A stretch of 64,000 nucleotides of DNA, taken from positions 16,342 through 80,341 of IMG/VR virus record IMGVR_UViG_3300025141_012314. The stretch is one strand, 5' to 3'. Positions 1 through 7,537 of the stretch are shown piece by piece. This stretch comes from a virus. The position numbers were made by a program, and so were the translations under genes. A model generated the notes under the pieces. That model did not search any database. It saw only the letters and a list, made by a program, of their open reading frames with translations, and had not been told where the DNA came from. Each line of letters starts with the position of its first letter. Position 1 is the first letter of the stretch.

Positions 1-1
1 T

Positions 2-97
2 TATGCGAATAAAACACTGCTTAAAACGATTTCCCCAGTGTTAGCACAAAAACTTTTTTTTCTTCACGACATAAAAAACCTTGACGAAAGCATTTGA
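2..97 (+). CDS. C-terminal end of an upstream gene (partial)
   Basis: An open frame enters from the left edge and reads 31 codons to TGA at 95-97 (peptide starts YANKTLLKTI and ends KNLDESI). The composition looks protein-like and the 33-base distance to the next gene fits the dense packing of the window. Too little remains to assign a family. The sigma70-like promoter at 81-109 would overlap its last codons. A competing reading is that this frame is fortuitous. Confidence 0.45.
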   Translation, partial: YANKTLLKTISPVLAQKLFFLHDIKNLDESI

Positions 98-109
98 TGT
101 GGTTATAAT
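81..109 (+). promoter_or_regulatory. Sigma70-type promoter
   Basis: TTGACG at 81-86 and a perfect TATAAT at 104-109 are separated by 17 bases, one mismatch from the bacterial housekeeping consensus with ideal spacing. Transcription would begin near 115-117, a few bases before the GGAG at 122-125 that serves the GTG start at 131. It is the best promoter I see and could feed the nuclease gene and the glycan island, since no gap larger than 10 bases is seen from 131 to about 22 kb. Confidence 0.75.
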
Positions 110-130
110 AATAAGAAACATGGAGTTTGT

Positions 131-904
131 GTGCCGCACATAAGTTATAGTGAGTTAAAAGATTGGGCGTTTTGCGCCTTTTACCATAAATTAACAAGAG
201 TAGATAAGATAGATGGTTTCAAGGGAAATGCCTACACTGCTTTTGGTTCCGCTATTCATGATGTATGTGAGAAGAAGCTTCTAAAAGAGAGTTTTAACGA
301 AGAAGAGCACTTTGTTAAAGCGTTTGAGGAAAATATCGCCAAACTACCAGATGATGTTGAGGTGGACCCTAAGATGACCTCCGACATGCACCATCAAGGC
401 AAAGCAATTTTGCCTGAGATTGAAGATGCTCTGAGTGATTATTTCGGCGAATACGAAGTGTTGGCAACGGAGCTTGCGCTTTATGAGTCTATAAAAGACG
501 AAGAAAAATACAATTTTAAGGGATACATCGATGCTATCGTCGCGACACCTGATGGAAAAGTGCACATCTTTGATTGGAAGACCTGTTCTTGGGGTTGGAA
601 CTCTCGCCGTAAAAGCGAAAAAATGACAACTTATCAACTAACCCTTTATAAGCACTTCTTCGCACAAAAGACAGACACAGATCCAAAACATATTGAAACA
701 CACTTTGCTCTACTCAAAAGAACAGCTAAAAACAATAGAGTTGAATTCTTTCGAGTAACAAGTGGTCCAAAGAAAACTGAAAACGCTTTAAAGGTTTTAA
801 GAACCGCGCTTTGGAACATCAAGAAAGGACGAACTATCAAGAATAAGGCGTCCTGTACATCCGGCTTCGGATGCAAATTTTATAACACAGAACACTGTAA
901 GTGA
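131..904 (+). CDS. Cas4/RecB-like PD-(D/E)XK nuclease
   Basis: A 257-residue protein of the PD-(D/E)XK exonuclease superfamily, resembling phage Cas4/RecB-like nucleases that process DNA ends. Visible motifs are GSAIHD (His43), GYID (Asp134), the catalytic FDWKT (Asp148, Lys150) and the following YQLTLYK (Gln169). Cys15 together with Cys242, Cys248 and Cys256 is arranged like the one-plus-three cysteines that hold a 4Fe-4S cluster in Cas4/AddB, although the C-terminal spacing (x5, x7) differs from the classical x2, x5. The start is GTG at 131, preceded by GGAG at 122-125; an ATG at 119 opens a frame that stops after seven codons. It sits just behind a strong promoter. No cas1/cas2 or CRISPR array is near, so a recombination or DNA-end role is more likely than spacer acquisition. 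Confidence 0.8.
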   Translation: MPHISYSELKDWAFCAFYHKLTRVDKIDGFKGNAYTAFGSAIHDVCEKKLLKESFNEEEHFVKAFEENIAKLPDDVEVDPKMTSDMHHQGKAILPEIEDALSDYFGEYEVLATELALYESIKDEEKYNFKGYIDAIVATPDGKVHIFDWKTCSWGWNSRRKSEKMTTYQLTLYKHFFAQKTDTDPKHIETHFALLKRTAKNNRVEFFRVTSGPKKTENALKVLRTALWNIKKGRTIKNKASCTSGFGCKFYNTEHCK

Positions 905-914
905 GGATAATTTA

Positions 915-2198
915 ATGAAGAAAAAGAAAGTTTTGGTGCTCTCCGATCACCCGCTTTCGCCATCTGGGGTTGGAACCCAAACCCGGTATATGATCGAGGC
1001 GCTCCTTAAAACAGGGCGCTATCAATTTGTTTGTTTAGGCGGAGCAGTAAAACACAGAGAATACCAGATGCAAAAGGTTGATCCCTATGGGGAAGACTGG
1101 CGAATATTCCCTGTCGATGGATATGGAAACCCCGAAATCATACGCTCGATACTCCAGAAAGAAAGACCGGATGTATTGTGGTTTATGACAGATCCTCGTT
1201 TTTATACGTGGCTGTGGGAAATCGAGAACGAAGTGAGAATCAACGTCCCAATGGTTTATTATCATGTATGGGATAACAACCCGGCACCGTTCTATAATGC
1301 AAACTACTACAAATCTAATGATAAGGTAGTTTGTATATCAAAGGTTACAAAGGGTATTCTGGATACAGTTGCTCCAGACGTAGACAGCGAGTATCTTCCA
1401 CATGCGGTAGACTCGGAGTCTTTCTATAAGTTCAAAACAGATGAAGATCTTGCAAGAACCGCTGTTATTCGTGAACGCGTCGTTGGAGCCTCAACAGAGT
1501 TCGCCAACCCGGAGAAGAAAATCTTTTTCTGGAATAATAGAAATGCACGTAGAAAACAGTCTGGAACACTTATTTGGTGGTTTAAAGAGTTCTTAGATGA
1601 AGTGGGTCATGACAAAGCTACTCTGCTTATGCATACTGATGCGCGAGATCCTCACGGACAAGACTTGCCTCATATCTTGAACCACCTTAATATAACAGAC
1701 GGACAGGTTTTGCTTTCAACTGATAAGGTTTCTCCACAAGATCTCGCAGCAATGTACAACGCTGCGCATTTTACCATTAATATCTCAGATGCAGAAGGAT
1801 TTGGACTAGGAACGTTAGAGTCTTTAGCATGCGGAACTCCTATTATTGTTAATATGACAGGAGGCTTGCAAGAGCAGGTTACCGATGGAAAGAACTGGTT
1901 TGGCTACGGTTTAGAACCTTCCTCGAAGGCGATTATTGGTTCCCTACAAGTGCCATATATCTACGAGGATCGTATCACCCAGAAAGCTTTCACCAACACC
2001 CTCAAAAAGGCTCTGAACATCGCACCAAAGACTTACAAGAAGATGTCGATACAAGGTAGAGAACATGTTCGTGCAAACTATAACTTTGACGATTATGAGA
2101 AAAACTGGGTTAAGATTATGGATGATGTTGTTGAAACATACGGATCATGGGAAGAGAGAAAACAATATAAACGCTGGCATTTATTGGAGGTAGCGTAA
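915..2198 (+). CDS. Glycosyltransferase, GT-B fold (GT4-like)
   Basis: A 427-residue, full-length GT4-type glycosyltransferase. The N-terminal Rossmann half opens with KKVLVLSDHPLSPSGVGTQT, whose Gly-rich loop binds the nucleotide sugar. The C-terminal half has the family E-x7-E motif in DAEGFGLGTLESLACGTPII near residue 290, where the two Glu contact the donor sugar. No membrane segment or signal is visible, so it should act in the cytoplasm. It is the first gene of the glycan island, eleven bases after the nuclease stop, and its TAATG junction is shared with the next glycosyltransferase. The acceptor and donor cannot be read from the sequence. Confidence 0.85.
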   Translation: MKKKKVLVLSDHPLSPSGVGTQTRYMIEALLKTGRYQFVCLGGAVKHREYQMQKVDPYGEDWRIFPVDGYGNPEIIRSILQKERPDVLWFMTDPRFYTWLWEIENEVRINVPMVYYHVWDNNPAPFYNANYYKSNDKVVCISKVTKGILDTVAPDVDSEYLPHAVDSESFYKFKTDEDLARTAVIRERVVGASTEFANPEKKIFFWNNRNARRKQSGTLIWWFKEFLDEVGHDKATLLMHTDARDPHGQDLPHILNHLNITDGQVLLSTDKVSPQDLAAMYNAAHFTINISDAEGFGLGTLESLACGTPIIVNMTGGLQEQVTDGKNWFGYGLEPSSKAIIGSLQVPYIYEDRITQKAFTNTLKKALNIAPKTYKKMSIQGREHVRANYNFDDYEKNWVKIMDDVVETYGSWEERKQYKRWHLLEVA

Positions 2199-3460
2199 TG
2201 AAAAAGAAAGTATTCTTTAGAGGACCCCTTCTAACAAGATCGGGATACGGAGAACAGGCTAGATTCGCAATGCGGGCATTAGCTTCCCGACCAGATCTTT
2301 TCGATATTTATATTCAGCCTTTAGAATGGGGGAAAACCTCGTGGACCAATGAGGATACCCCTGAGAGGGCTTGGATTGATAGAACCATAGAAAAGACCCT
2401 GCAATACATCCAGCAAAACGGACAGTTTGATATATCGTTCCAAGTTACAATTCCAAATGAATGGGACAAGCCAGCACCGATTAATATTGGATACACAGCC
2501 GGGATTGAGACTACGAAAACATCACATCAATGGATCCAAAAGGGCAATGAGATGACTGGTATTATTGTAGTTTCCAACCATGCGAAAAATACTTTTTTAG
2601 CTACGGACTACCAACTGTCCAATCAACAAACAAACCAAACAATGATTCTCAAGTTAGAAACTCCAATTGAGACAGTTAACTACCCAGCAAAGAAGTTCCA
2701 GGAACTTCCAGATGTTGATTTAGACTTAGAATACGAACACAATTTCCTAGTAGCAGCCCAATTGGGCCCTCGCAAAAACGTGCCAAACACTATTAAATGG
2801 TTTGTTGAAGAGTTTCGAGACGAAGAAATAGGGCTTGTTGTAAAGTGTTACGCTGCAAAGAACTGTCTGCTCGACCGCGAGATGACAATGCAAAATCTTA
2901 GACAGCTAGTCTCCCAATTGGGAGAAAAGAAGTGTAAAGTATATCTTCTGCACGGTGACATGTCCGACGAAGAAATGCATTCCCTCCAAACACATCCTAA
3001 GATTTCCGCATTCTTATCCCTAGCTCATGGCGAGGGCTTTGGTTTACCGATTTTTGAAGCAGCCTATTCTGGTACCCCTGTCATTGCAACCGGTTGGTCT
3101 GGTCAGCTGGACTTTCTTGTTGACGAAGAGGGCAAATCAAACTTTTACAACGTAAATTTCGATCTCAACCAAGTACAGCCAGCAGTTGTTTGGGATGGTG
3201 TCTTAATCGCCGACTCAATGTGGGCTTATCCTCGCGAACAGTCTGCAAAGAAGTGTATGCGCGACTGTTATAATGATATTATAAATCAAACAGAAGGAAG
3301 TGTTGCAACATCTGCCGACACCTTTGCTGAGTCCGTGCAGGAGAGATTTTCGCAGGAAAAACAATATAAAGCCATGGTGGACGCCGTTCTCAAGTTCTCT
3401 GGGAGCCCAGAAGAAGAACAATGGAGAGATGTGTTGGACCAAGTGGTAGAGTATGATTAG
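2198..3460 (+). CDS. Glycosyltransferase, GT-B fold (GT4-like)
   Basis: A 420-residue GT4-type enzyme, distantly similar to the preceding one in layout. The N-terminus KKVFFRGPLLTRSGYGEQAR has the Gly loop, and the C-terminal domain has HGEGFGLPIFEAAYSGTPVI near residue 280 with the E-x7-E pair. It starts on the A of the upstream stop (TAATG, good GGAGG upstream at about 2187) and overlaps the next gene by 8 bases, so the three glycosyltransferases are probably translationally coupled. Substrates are unknown. Confidence 0.85.
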   Translation: MKKKVFFRGPLLTRSGYGEQARFAMRALASRPDLFDIYIQPLEWGKTSWTNEDTPERAWIDRTIEKTLQYIQQNGQFDISFQVTIPNEWDKPAPINIGYTAGIETTKTSHQWIQKGNEMTGIIVVSNHAKNTFLATDYQLSNQQTNQTMILKLETPIETVNYPAKKFQELPDVDLDLEYEHNFLVAAQLGPRKNVPNTIKWFVEEFRDEEIGLVVKCYAAKNCLLDREMTMQNLRQLVSQLGEKKCKVYLLHGDMSDEEMHSLQTHPKISAFLSLAHGEGFGLPIFEAAYSGTPVIATGWSGQLDFLVDEEGKSNFYNVNFDLNQVQPAVVWDGVLIADSMWAYPREQSAKKCMRDCYNDIINQTEGSVATSADTFAESVQERFSQEKQYKAMVDAVLKFSGSPEEEQWRDVLDQVVEYD

Positions 3461-5120
3461 CAAAGAAGTAATCTTTATATCCGACTTCTTTATCAATGAG
3501 GTAATGGGTGGCGCTGAGTTTTGTAATGATGCTCTGATGAAACTTTTAAGTCCGGATGTAAAGATTGATAGTTTAAAGTCTGACCGTGCAACTGTTCAAC
3601 TTGTTGAGAATAATCTTGATAAGTTCTTCATTGTCGCGAACTTCTTTCAACTTGCTGAGAATGTAAAAGTAGCTTTAGCAAAAACAACATATGTTATTTT
3701 AGAGCACGATCACAAATATGTCCGCTCAAATAATCCTTCCTTATACAAAGATTTTCTTGCGCCAGAAAGACAAATACAAAATAAGGCATTTTATAAGAAT
3801 GCGTTAGCGGTACTGTGCCAGTCTAGGAAGCATGCCGGAGTCGTCCAACGCAACCTCCTAATAAACAATATTGTAAATTTAGGCGGCAACATATGGAATG
3901 AGGAACAACTCGCCACTTTAGAGAATAATATGGGCGCGAAGAAAATAATTAAGTATGGAGTTCTCCAGTCCAATAACCGCAACAAAGGCATGCCCGCAGC
4001 GATCGCATATTGTCAGAGAAAAGGATTAGACTTTAAGCTAATTCAAGGCAAGCCATTTCCTGAGTTTATTAGAGATATCTCCCAAGTGGAAACATTAGTA
4101 TTCTTTCCGCAATGGTTAGAGACATATAATCGTTTTTCTATTGAATCAAGGATCCTGGGCTGTAAACTTATAACAAACAGCCTGATAGGCGCCACCAGCG
4201 AAGACTACTTTAAGCTGAAGGGCAACGAACTTTTAGATTTTATAAGACAAAACAATCAGAATCTTCGTCAGCGCTGGATTAAACTAATCAACAATAGTGA
4301 AATAAAATACTTCCCGCCCTTAGACCTGCCAAAGATTACGGTATTCTGTCCCCTATATGCCGGCGAACAATATATTGAAGGCTTTCTGAAGTCTATGCAA
4401 GAACAGACAATCTTTGATCAGTGCGAACTGATCATTATTGATGCCAACTCTCCCGAAAACGAGAGTCAATACATCGAAGAGTTTATGAAAGAGCATGAAA
4501 ATGTAATTTACAAGCGATTAGATCATAGGGCGTCAGTAATGGAAACTGAAAATATGGCAATCCACATGGCAACGGGTGAGTTCTTTGCTCAAGCATGCGT
4601 TGATGACAGACATCATAGAGAATATCTTGAGATTATGGCAAAACATCTCCACTATCACGAGGATATAGATCTTGTTTATACAGACTGTCTACAGACTACA
4701 AAGCCAAATGAGACCGTAGAGACAAACTCTTCGTCTGGAGCCTATTACGAGCATTCGCGTAATGAGTTTTCTCCGGAGAACATGATCAAGTGTTTGCCGG
4801 GACCAATGCCTATGTGGAAGCTGAGTGTGCACGAAAAATGTGGATATTTTGATGAAGGTTTATCGTATGCTGGAGATTGGGACATTTTTCTAAGAATGGT
4901 AGCGTCAGGTTCTAAATTTAAGAAAATTGATATTCCGTTAGGGTTATATTACTTTAATTCTGAGGGATTATCAACCTCAACAGAAAATCAAATCCCTAGG
5001 GGAAAAGAAGAGGCGGAAGTCTTCTTTAAGCATAAAAACGTATTCGGTGAAGCGAACTACAATAAATATAAAAATTACTTCTCACAATTTATAAGGAATG
5101 AAAATGAGTCAACAACGTAA
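3453..5120 (+). CDS. Two-domain glycosyltransferase (GT-B-like + GT2)
   Basis: A 555-residue fusion. Residues 1 to about 280 look like a reduced GT-B domain (opening VIFISDFFINEVMGGAEF, a nucleotide-sugar loop) but lack an obvious E-x7-E motif. Residues about 290-530 form a GT-A/GT2 domain starting KITVFCPLYAGEQYIEGFL, with the Asp of ELIIIDANSP, a CVDDRHH segment at the usual DxD metal site, and a later GDWDIFLRM typical of GT2. Two activities in one chain would let successive sugars be added. The first domain may be non-catalytic. It overlaps both neighbours. Confidence 0.78.
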   Translation: MISKEVIFISDFFINEVMGGAEFCNDALMKLLSPDVKIDSLKSDRATVQLVENNLDKFFIVANFFQLAENVKVALAKTTYVILEHDHKYVRSNNPSLYKDFLAPERQIQNKAFYKNALAVLCQSRKHAGVVQRNLLINNIVNLGGNIWNEEQLATLENNMGAKKIIKYGVLQSNNRNKGMPAAIAYCQRKGLDFKLIQGKPFPEFIRDISQVETLVFFPQWLETYNRFSIESRILGCKLITNSLIGATSEDYFKLKGNELLDFIRQNNQNLRQRWIKLINNSEIKYFPPLDLPKITVFCPLYAGEQYIEGFLKSMQEQTIFDQCELIIIDANSPENESQYIEEFMKEHENVIYKRLDHRASVMETENMAIHMATGEFFAQACVDDRHHREYLEIMAKHLHYHEDIDLVYTDCLQTTKPNETVETNSSSGAYYEHSRNEFSPENMIKCLPGPMPMWKLSVHEKCGYFDEGLSYAGDWDIFLRMVASGSKFKKIDIPLGLYYFNSEGLSTSTENQIPRGKEEAEVFFKHKNVFGEANYNKYKNYFSQFIRNENESTT

Positions 5121-5517
5121 ATACCTTCCTACACTCTCCGAATTGATCGATCGCCTGTCGATTGCACAACTCAAAGAAGTGTTTATCCCCGAACACAAAG
5201 CTGAATATGCCCAGGAAATCTCAGATATCTGCCATGATATCCAGTTGATTCTCGATTCTAGTTCCGGCAAAATGAACGCGGAAACTGTAAGAGCGATAAT
5301 TGTCCTCTCTCAGATGAACTTGCACATTTGGCACAATGAGTCTCAAGTTAGAGCCGGCTCAGGTTCTGGCAATCTAGCGCTAACTCACGGACTCAACGGT
5401 CTTCGGAATGTGGCAAAAAACAGGATTCAAGAGATTAACGGCGGCAGAAAAGATTATAAGATTGATTGTTTAGCAGCCGACTTTAAAGATTGGGAAATCA
5501 GCTGGGATAATGACTGA
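5104..5517 (+). CDS. Conserved-looking hypothetical protein in glycan island
   Basis: About 137 residues, helical, beginning PTLSELIDRLSIAQLKEV after a short basic start. I do not recognise a catalytic motif. The ATG at 5104 is preferred over 5098 because AAGGA at 5093-5097 is correctly spaced only from 5104. It overlaps the fused glycosyltransferase by 17 bases and the oxidase by 8. The helical, soluble character and its place beside glycosyltransferases suggest a partner or scaffold, but that is only inferred from position. Confidence 0.7.
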   Translation: MSQQRKYLPTLSELIDRLSIAQLKEVFIPEHKAEYAQEISDICHDIQLILDSSSGKMNAETVRAIIVLSQMNLHIWHNESQVRAGSGSGNLALTHGLNGLRNVAKNRIQEINGGRKDYKIDCLAADFKDWEISWDND

Positions 5518-6601
5518 GGTTTATGACTTTGATGTTGTCATTATTGGAGCCGGACTTGTAGGATTAGCTGTAGCTAGAGAATTATCCTCGGTATATGATA
5601 ATATCATATTAGTTGAAAAAGAGTCAAGTTTCGGACAGCACGTTTCGAGTCATAATAGCGAAGTTATCCACTCCGGCATATATTATCCCAAGGGCGCCCT
5701 TAAAACTAAACTATGTGTTGAGGGCAATAAACTGCTTTATAAATTTGCACAAAAATATGATATACCGCATAAGAAATGTGGAAAATTGATTGTGGCTACC
5801 TGCCCAGAAGAAGAACCTATTCTTGATCAACTTTATGAGCAGGGGAAGAAAAACGCGGTAGTAGGTATGTCAATGATTGGCAAATCAGAGATCGCCAAAA
5901 TAGAGCCAGCCGTTAAAGCAACAAAGGCACTCCACGTAGAATCTACAGGAATAATAGACAGCCATTCAGTTATGCAGCAGCTTGAGGCGTCAGCCTTAAA
6001 TGCGGGGGTGGTCACTCTGTATAATACTGAAATAACATCGATTGATAAAAAAAATAACATTTATAAGTTGACAACTGATACAAATAATGATATTATACAA
6101 ACAAGAATAGTAATTAACGCTGCAGGGCTCTGGAGCGACACTATTGCGGCAATGGTGGGAATAAATGATTATAAGATCCATTGGTGTAAAGGCGAGTATT
6201 ATAAAACCAATAAACACAGGAATATGAAAAAGCTGATTTATCCGGTACCGGATCCTCAAGGCAAGTATTTGGGAATTCATACGGTACTAGATTTAAATGG
6301 CGGACTTCTTTTCGGACCAAATGCATATTATGTAGACAATCTCTCTTATGATATGAAAGAGAATAACAAGCCCCAGTTTTATGAGGCGATTAATCGATAT
6401 TTAGATATCGGTTGGTGCGAGATAGAACCAGCGTTAACTGGCATAAGACCAAAACTTCAAGCTCCCGGCGAGAAATTTAGAGATTTTGTAATAGAAAATA
6501 ACCAAAAACATGAGAATTTTATCAACATAGTAGGAATAGAATCACCGGGCTTGACAGCCTGTCTTGCTATTGCTAAACATACAAGGGGAATTATTAGATG
6601 A
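5510..6601 (+). CDS. LhgO-like FAD-dependent oxidoreductase
   Basis: A 363-residue FAD enzyme of the DAO / L-2-hydroxyglutarate oxidase type. The N-terminal dinucleotide motif VVIIGAGLVGLAVARELS is followed by the acidic residue of the second strand (LVEKE). The segment HNSEVIHSGIYYPKGALKTK is characteristic of the LhgO branch, and INAAGLWSD is the second FAD contact. The length matches LhgO (about 400) slightly short. The family oxidises 2-hydroxyacids. In this island it may act on a sugar-acid or hydroxyacid side chain; the true substrate is unknown. It overlaps the following epimerase (ATGA). Confidence 0.82.
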   Translation: MTEVYDFDVVIIGAGLVGLAVARELSSVYDNIILVEKESSFGQHVSSHNSEVIHSGIYYPKGALKTKLCVEGNKLLYKFAQKYDIPHKKCGKLIVATCPEEEPILDQLYEQGKKNAVVGMSMIGKSEIAKIEPAVKATKALHVESTGIIDSHSVMQQLEASALNAGVVTLYNTEITSIDKKNNIYKLTTDTNNDIIQTRIVINAAGLWSDTIAAMVGINDYKIHWCKGEYYKTNKHRNMKKLIYPVPDPQGKYLGIHTVLDLNGGLLFGPNAYYVDNLSYDMKENNKPQFYEAINRYLDIGWCEIEPALTGIRPKLQAPGEKFRDFVIENNQKHENFINIVGIESPGLTACLAIAKHTRGIIR

Positions 6602-7536
6602 AAAAAGAACACGTATTAGTCACAGGAGGCGCCGGCTATATAGGCTCTGAACTGATCGATTACTTACTCCACGCAGGATATACTGTAACAGCGCTCGATA
6701 ACTTAATGTATGATCCGACGTCGTTGCTGCGCTATACCAACAATCCAGATTTTAGCTTCATCAAGGGGGACGTTAGAAACGTTCTATTGATGGAACGCCT
6801 TATGGCAGAAGCAGACATTATTATACCTTTGGCGGCATTGGTTGGCTTTCCTTTGTGCGATGAGGACCCCCGTGCTGCCCAAGAGATTAACCATGACGTT
6901 AATACTTGGATAGCAAAAAACAAAAAGCCAAATCAAAAGGTTATCTACCCCTGCACTAACTCTGGCTACGGCGTTAGTGTCGATGGTTCTGTCTGTACAG
7001 AAGAATCACCCCTTAATCCTATTTCGCTTTACGGGCGAACTAAAGTGGCTGCAGAGAAGGAATATCAGGATGTTGATAACTGCGTAACATTTAGACTGGC
7101 TACTGTTTTTGGCCCGGGCTCACGCATGCGCTCTGACCTCCTTGTAAACAACTTTGTTCTTAAGACATTGCGCGAGAGAGTTTTGGTGTTGTATGAATGT
7201 GAGTTCATGCGCAACTATGTGCATCTTCATGATGTATGTCGCGGCTTTATGTTTGTGCTCCGTAACTGGGAAGATTGTAAAAATGAAACATATAATCTTG
7301 GAAATGACGAACTGAATATGAACAAGCTCCAGCTAGCCGAAAAGATTCAAGAGCATCTTCCTCTAGAGATAATCCGCGCAGAGATTAACAGCGATCCTGA
7401 TACCCGCGACTACATTGTTAGTAGCGATAAGATTTATAATAAAGGCTACAAGTGCGCATATGATCTCGATGATGGAATCAGACAACTCATAACTGCATAT
7501 GCTATTATAGAAAGCCCTTGGTACGCAAACTATTAA
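6598..7536 (+). CDS. NAD-dependent sugar epimerase/dehydratase (extended SDR)
   Basis: A 312-residue extended short-chain dehydrogenase. It has GGAGYIGSE as the NAD-binding Gly motif (residues about 9-17), PLAALVG on the fourth strand, and YGRTKVAAE with the catalytic Tyr-x3-Lys. The order matches NDP-sugar epimerases of the WcaG/GalE type. It acts on a nucleotide sugar that I cannot specify. It is a second SDR class relative to those at 14255 and 17482, so at least three different sugar-nucleotide conversions seem to be encoded. It starts inside the oxidase stop (ATGA). Confidence 0.85.
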   Translation: MKKEHVLVTGGAGYIGSELIDYLLHAGYTVTALDNLMYDPTSLLRYTNNPDFSFIKGDVRNVLLMERLMAEADIIIPLAALVGFPLCDEDPRAAQEINHDVNTWIAKNKKPNQKVIYPCTNSGYGVSVDGSVCTEESPLNPISLYGRTKVAAEKEYQDVDNCVTFRLATVFGPGSRMRSDLLVNNFVLKTLRERVLVLYECEFMRNYVHLHDVCRGFMFVLRNWEDCKNETYNLGNDELNMNKLQLAEKIQEHLPLEIIRAEINSDPDTRDYIVSSDKIYNKGYKCAYDLDDGIRQLITAYAIIESPWYANY

Positions 7537-7537
7537 T

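Noticed and set aside
13-42. Possible terminator: AACACTG...CAGTGTT with a T-run at 54-61
   Set aside because: The loop is 16 bases, the stem only 7 with weak pairs, and the T-run begins 11 bases after the stem. The sequence also lies within a plausible coding end.
131-904. A CRISPR-Cas Cas4 locus
   Set aside because: Only the nuclease resembles Cas4. No cas1, cas2 or repeat array is near it.
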